Shown one piece after another: positions 6,108 through 6,331 of a stretch of DNA of 6,331 nucleotides (its first letter is position 1; every line of letters begins with the position of its first letter). Below the pieces are notes generated by a model, which searched no databases, was not told where the DNA came from, and worked only from the letters and a program-made list of their open reading frames with translations. The translations under genes and the position numbers were made by a program. Origin of the DNA: Vibrio madracius (GTDB lineage Bacteria; Pseudomonadota; Gammaproteobacteria; Enterobacterales; Vibrionaceae); NCBI GenBank assembly GCA_000695745.1, contig ASHK01000344.1, forward strand, positions 1 through 6,331, in the 5' to 3' direction.

Positions 6108-6331
6108 TTATTCCCGGAAAGTACAGTGAGTGACGTGAAGCCTGAGCTTAGGAGGATAGGTATCACTTTTACGGGTATGGGCAGGCTTAACTTTACGCTC
6201 TGAAAGCAACGCCAATAAAGCAACCAAAAACAGAAGTGGAGTAAAGGTTTCTAAATGGGCAAAAGACTGCCCCAATAACTTTTGAGTCAACCGACACGGT
6301 TCGTCTACAGGAGTGAGACTATGGACGATTT
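6108..6331 (-). CDS. Partial small membrane protein, first visible gene of the scs operon (scsA position)
   Basis: The frame is open from the right window edge to TAA at 6110-6108, so only a C-terminal part (about 73 residues) is seen. It reads HSLTPVDEPCRL, then a single predicted membrane helix (FTPLLFLVALLALL) followed by a basic tail rich in Pro, Lys, Arg and His (ending in HVTHCTFRE). A TTG at 6290-6288 could be read as a start but has no good ribosome-binding site, and the frame continues upstream with plausible residues, so the gene probably starts outside the window. It lies 44 bases before scsB on the same strand, the position of scsA in scsABCD operons. Short His/Cys-containing proteins of DUF2946 or ScsA type occur at such loci, but I cannot confirm the family from this fragment. 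Confidence 0.55.
   Translation of the reverse strand, partial: IVHSLTPVDEPCRLTQKLLGQSFAHLETFTPLLFLVALLALLSERKVKPAHTRKSDTYPPKLRLHVTHCTFRE

Noticed and set aside
1..6331. Mobile elements, tRNA/rRNA, CRISPR arrays or phage genes
   Set aside because: No transposase, terminal repeats, repeat-spacer pattern or RNA-gene structure was seen on either strand.

Overview
The window looks like chromosomal DNA from a gammaproteobacterium, most likely a Vibrio or close relative. This is judged from the style of the proteins (PhnA/YjdM zinc ribbon, NorM-type MATE exporter, Scs thiol-redox proteins), moderate GC content and AGGA/GGAG ribosome-binding sites. The organism assignment is inference; no marker gene is present. 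Coding is nearly continuous, with no gene-free gap above about 100 bases.

Layout: (1) 1-169, minus strand: start of phnA (YjdM zinc-ribbon family), cut by the window edge. (2) 240-1591, minus: a MATE-family multidrug exporter split into two frames. (3) 1592-1691: a 100-base divergent promoter region with a good LysR-type T-N11-A box. (4) 1692-2672, plus: a LysR-family regulator. (5) 2628-6331, minus: a suppressor-of-copper-sensitivity (Scs) operon. In transcription order it holds an unidentified partial small membrane-protein gene (the scsA position), scsB (DsbD-like transmembrane reductase), scsD (TlpA-like membrane-tethered thioredoxin) and scsC (periplasmic DsbA-fold protein). A 12-bp perfect hairpin follows scsC and lies inside the 3' end of the convergent lysR gene.

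How the genes work together: ScsB would carry electrons from cytoplasmic thioredoxin across the inner membrane to ScsC and perhaps ScsD, which keep periplasmic thiols reduced or isomerised under copper or oxidative stress. The LysR protein most probably controls the divergent MATE exporter. No sequence link between that pair and the scs operon is visible apart from adjacency.

The most striking property is five apparent reading-frame breaks in about 6.3 kb: one in phnA, one in the MATE gene, two mutually compensating ones in scsB and one in the scsC signal peptide. On both sides of every break the family-specific sequence is well preserved. Three of the five are repaired by adding one base to an existing homopolymer run. 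This suggests base-calling errors or very recent indels rather than old pseudogenes. The MATE break falls on GTTAAAC, a sequence that could allow -1 ribosomal slippage, and the scsC break falls on an A7 run, so recoding deserves a check. I see no convincing new biological system here; Scs and MATE/LysR modules are known types.
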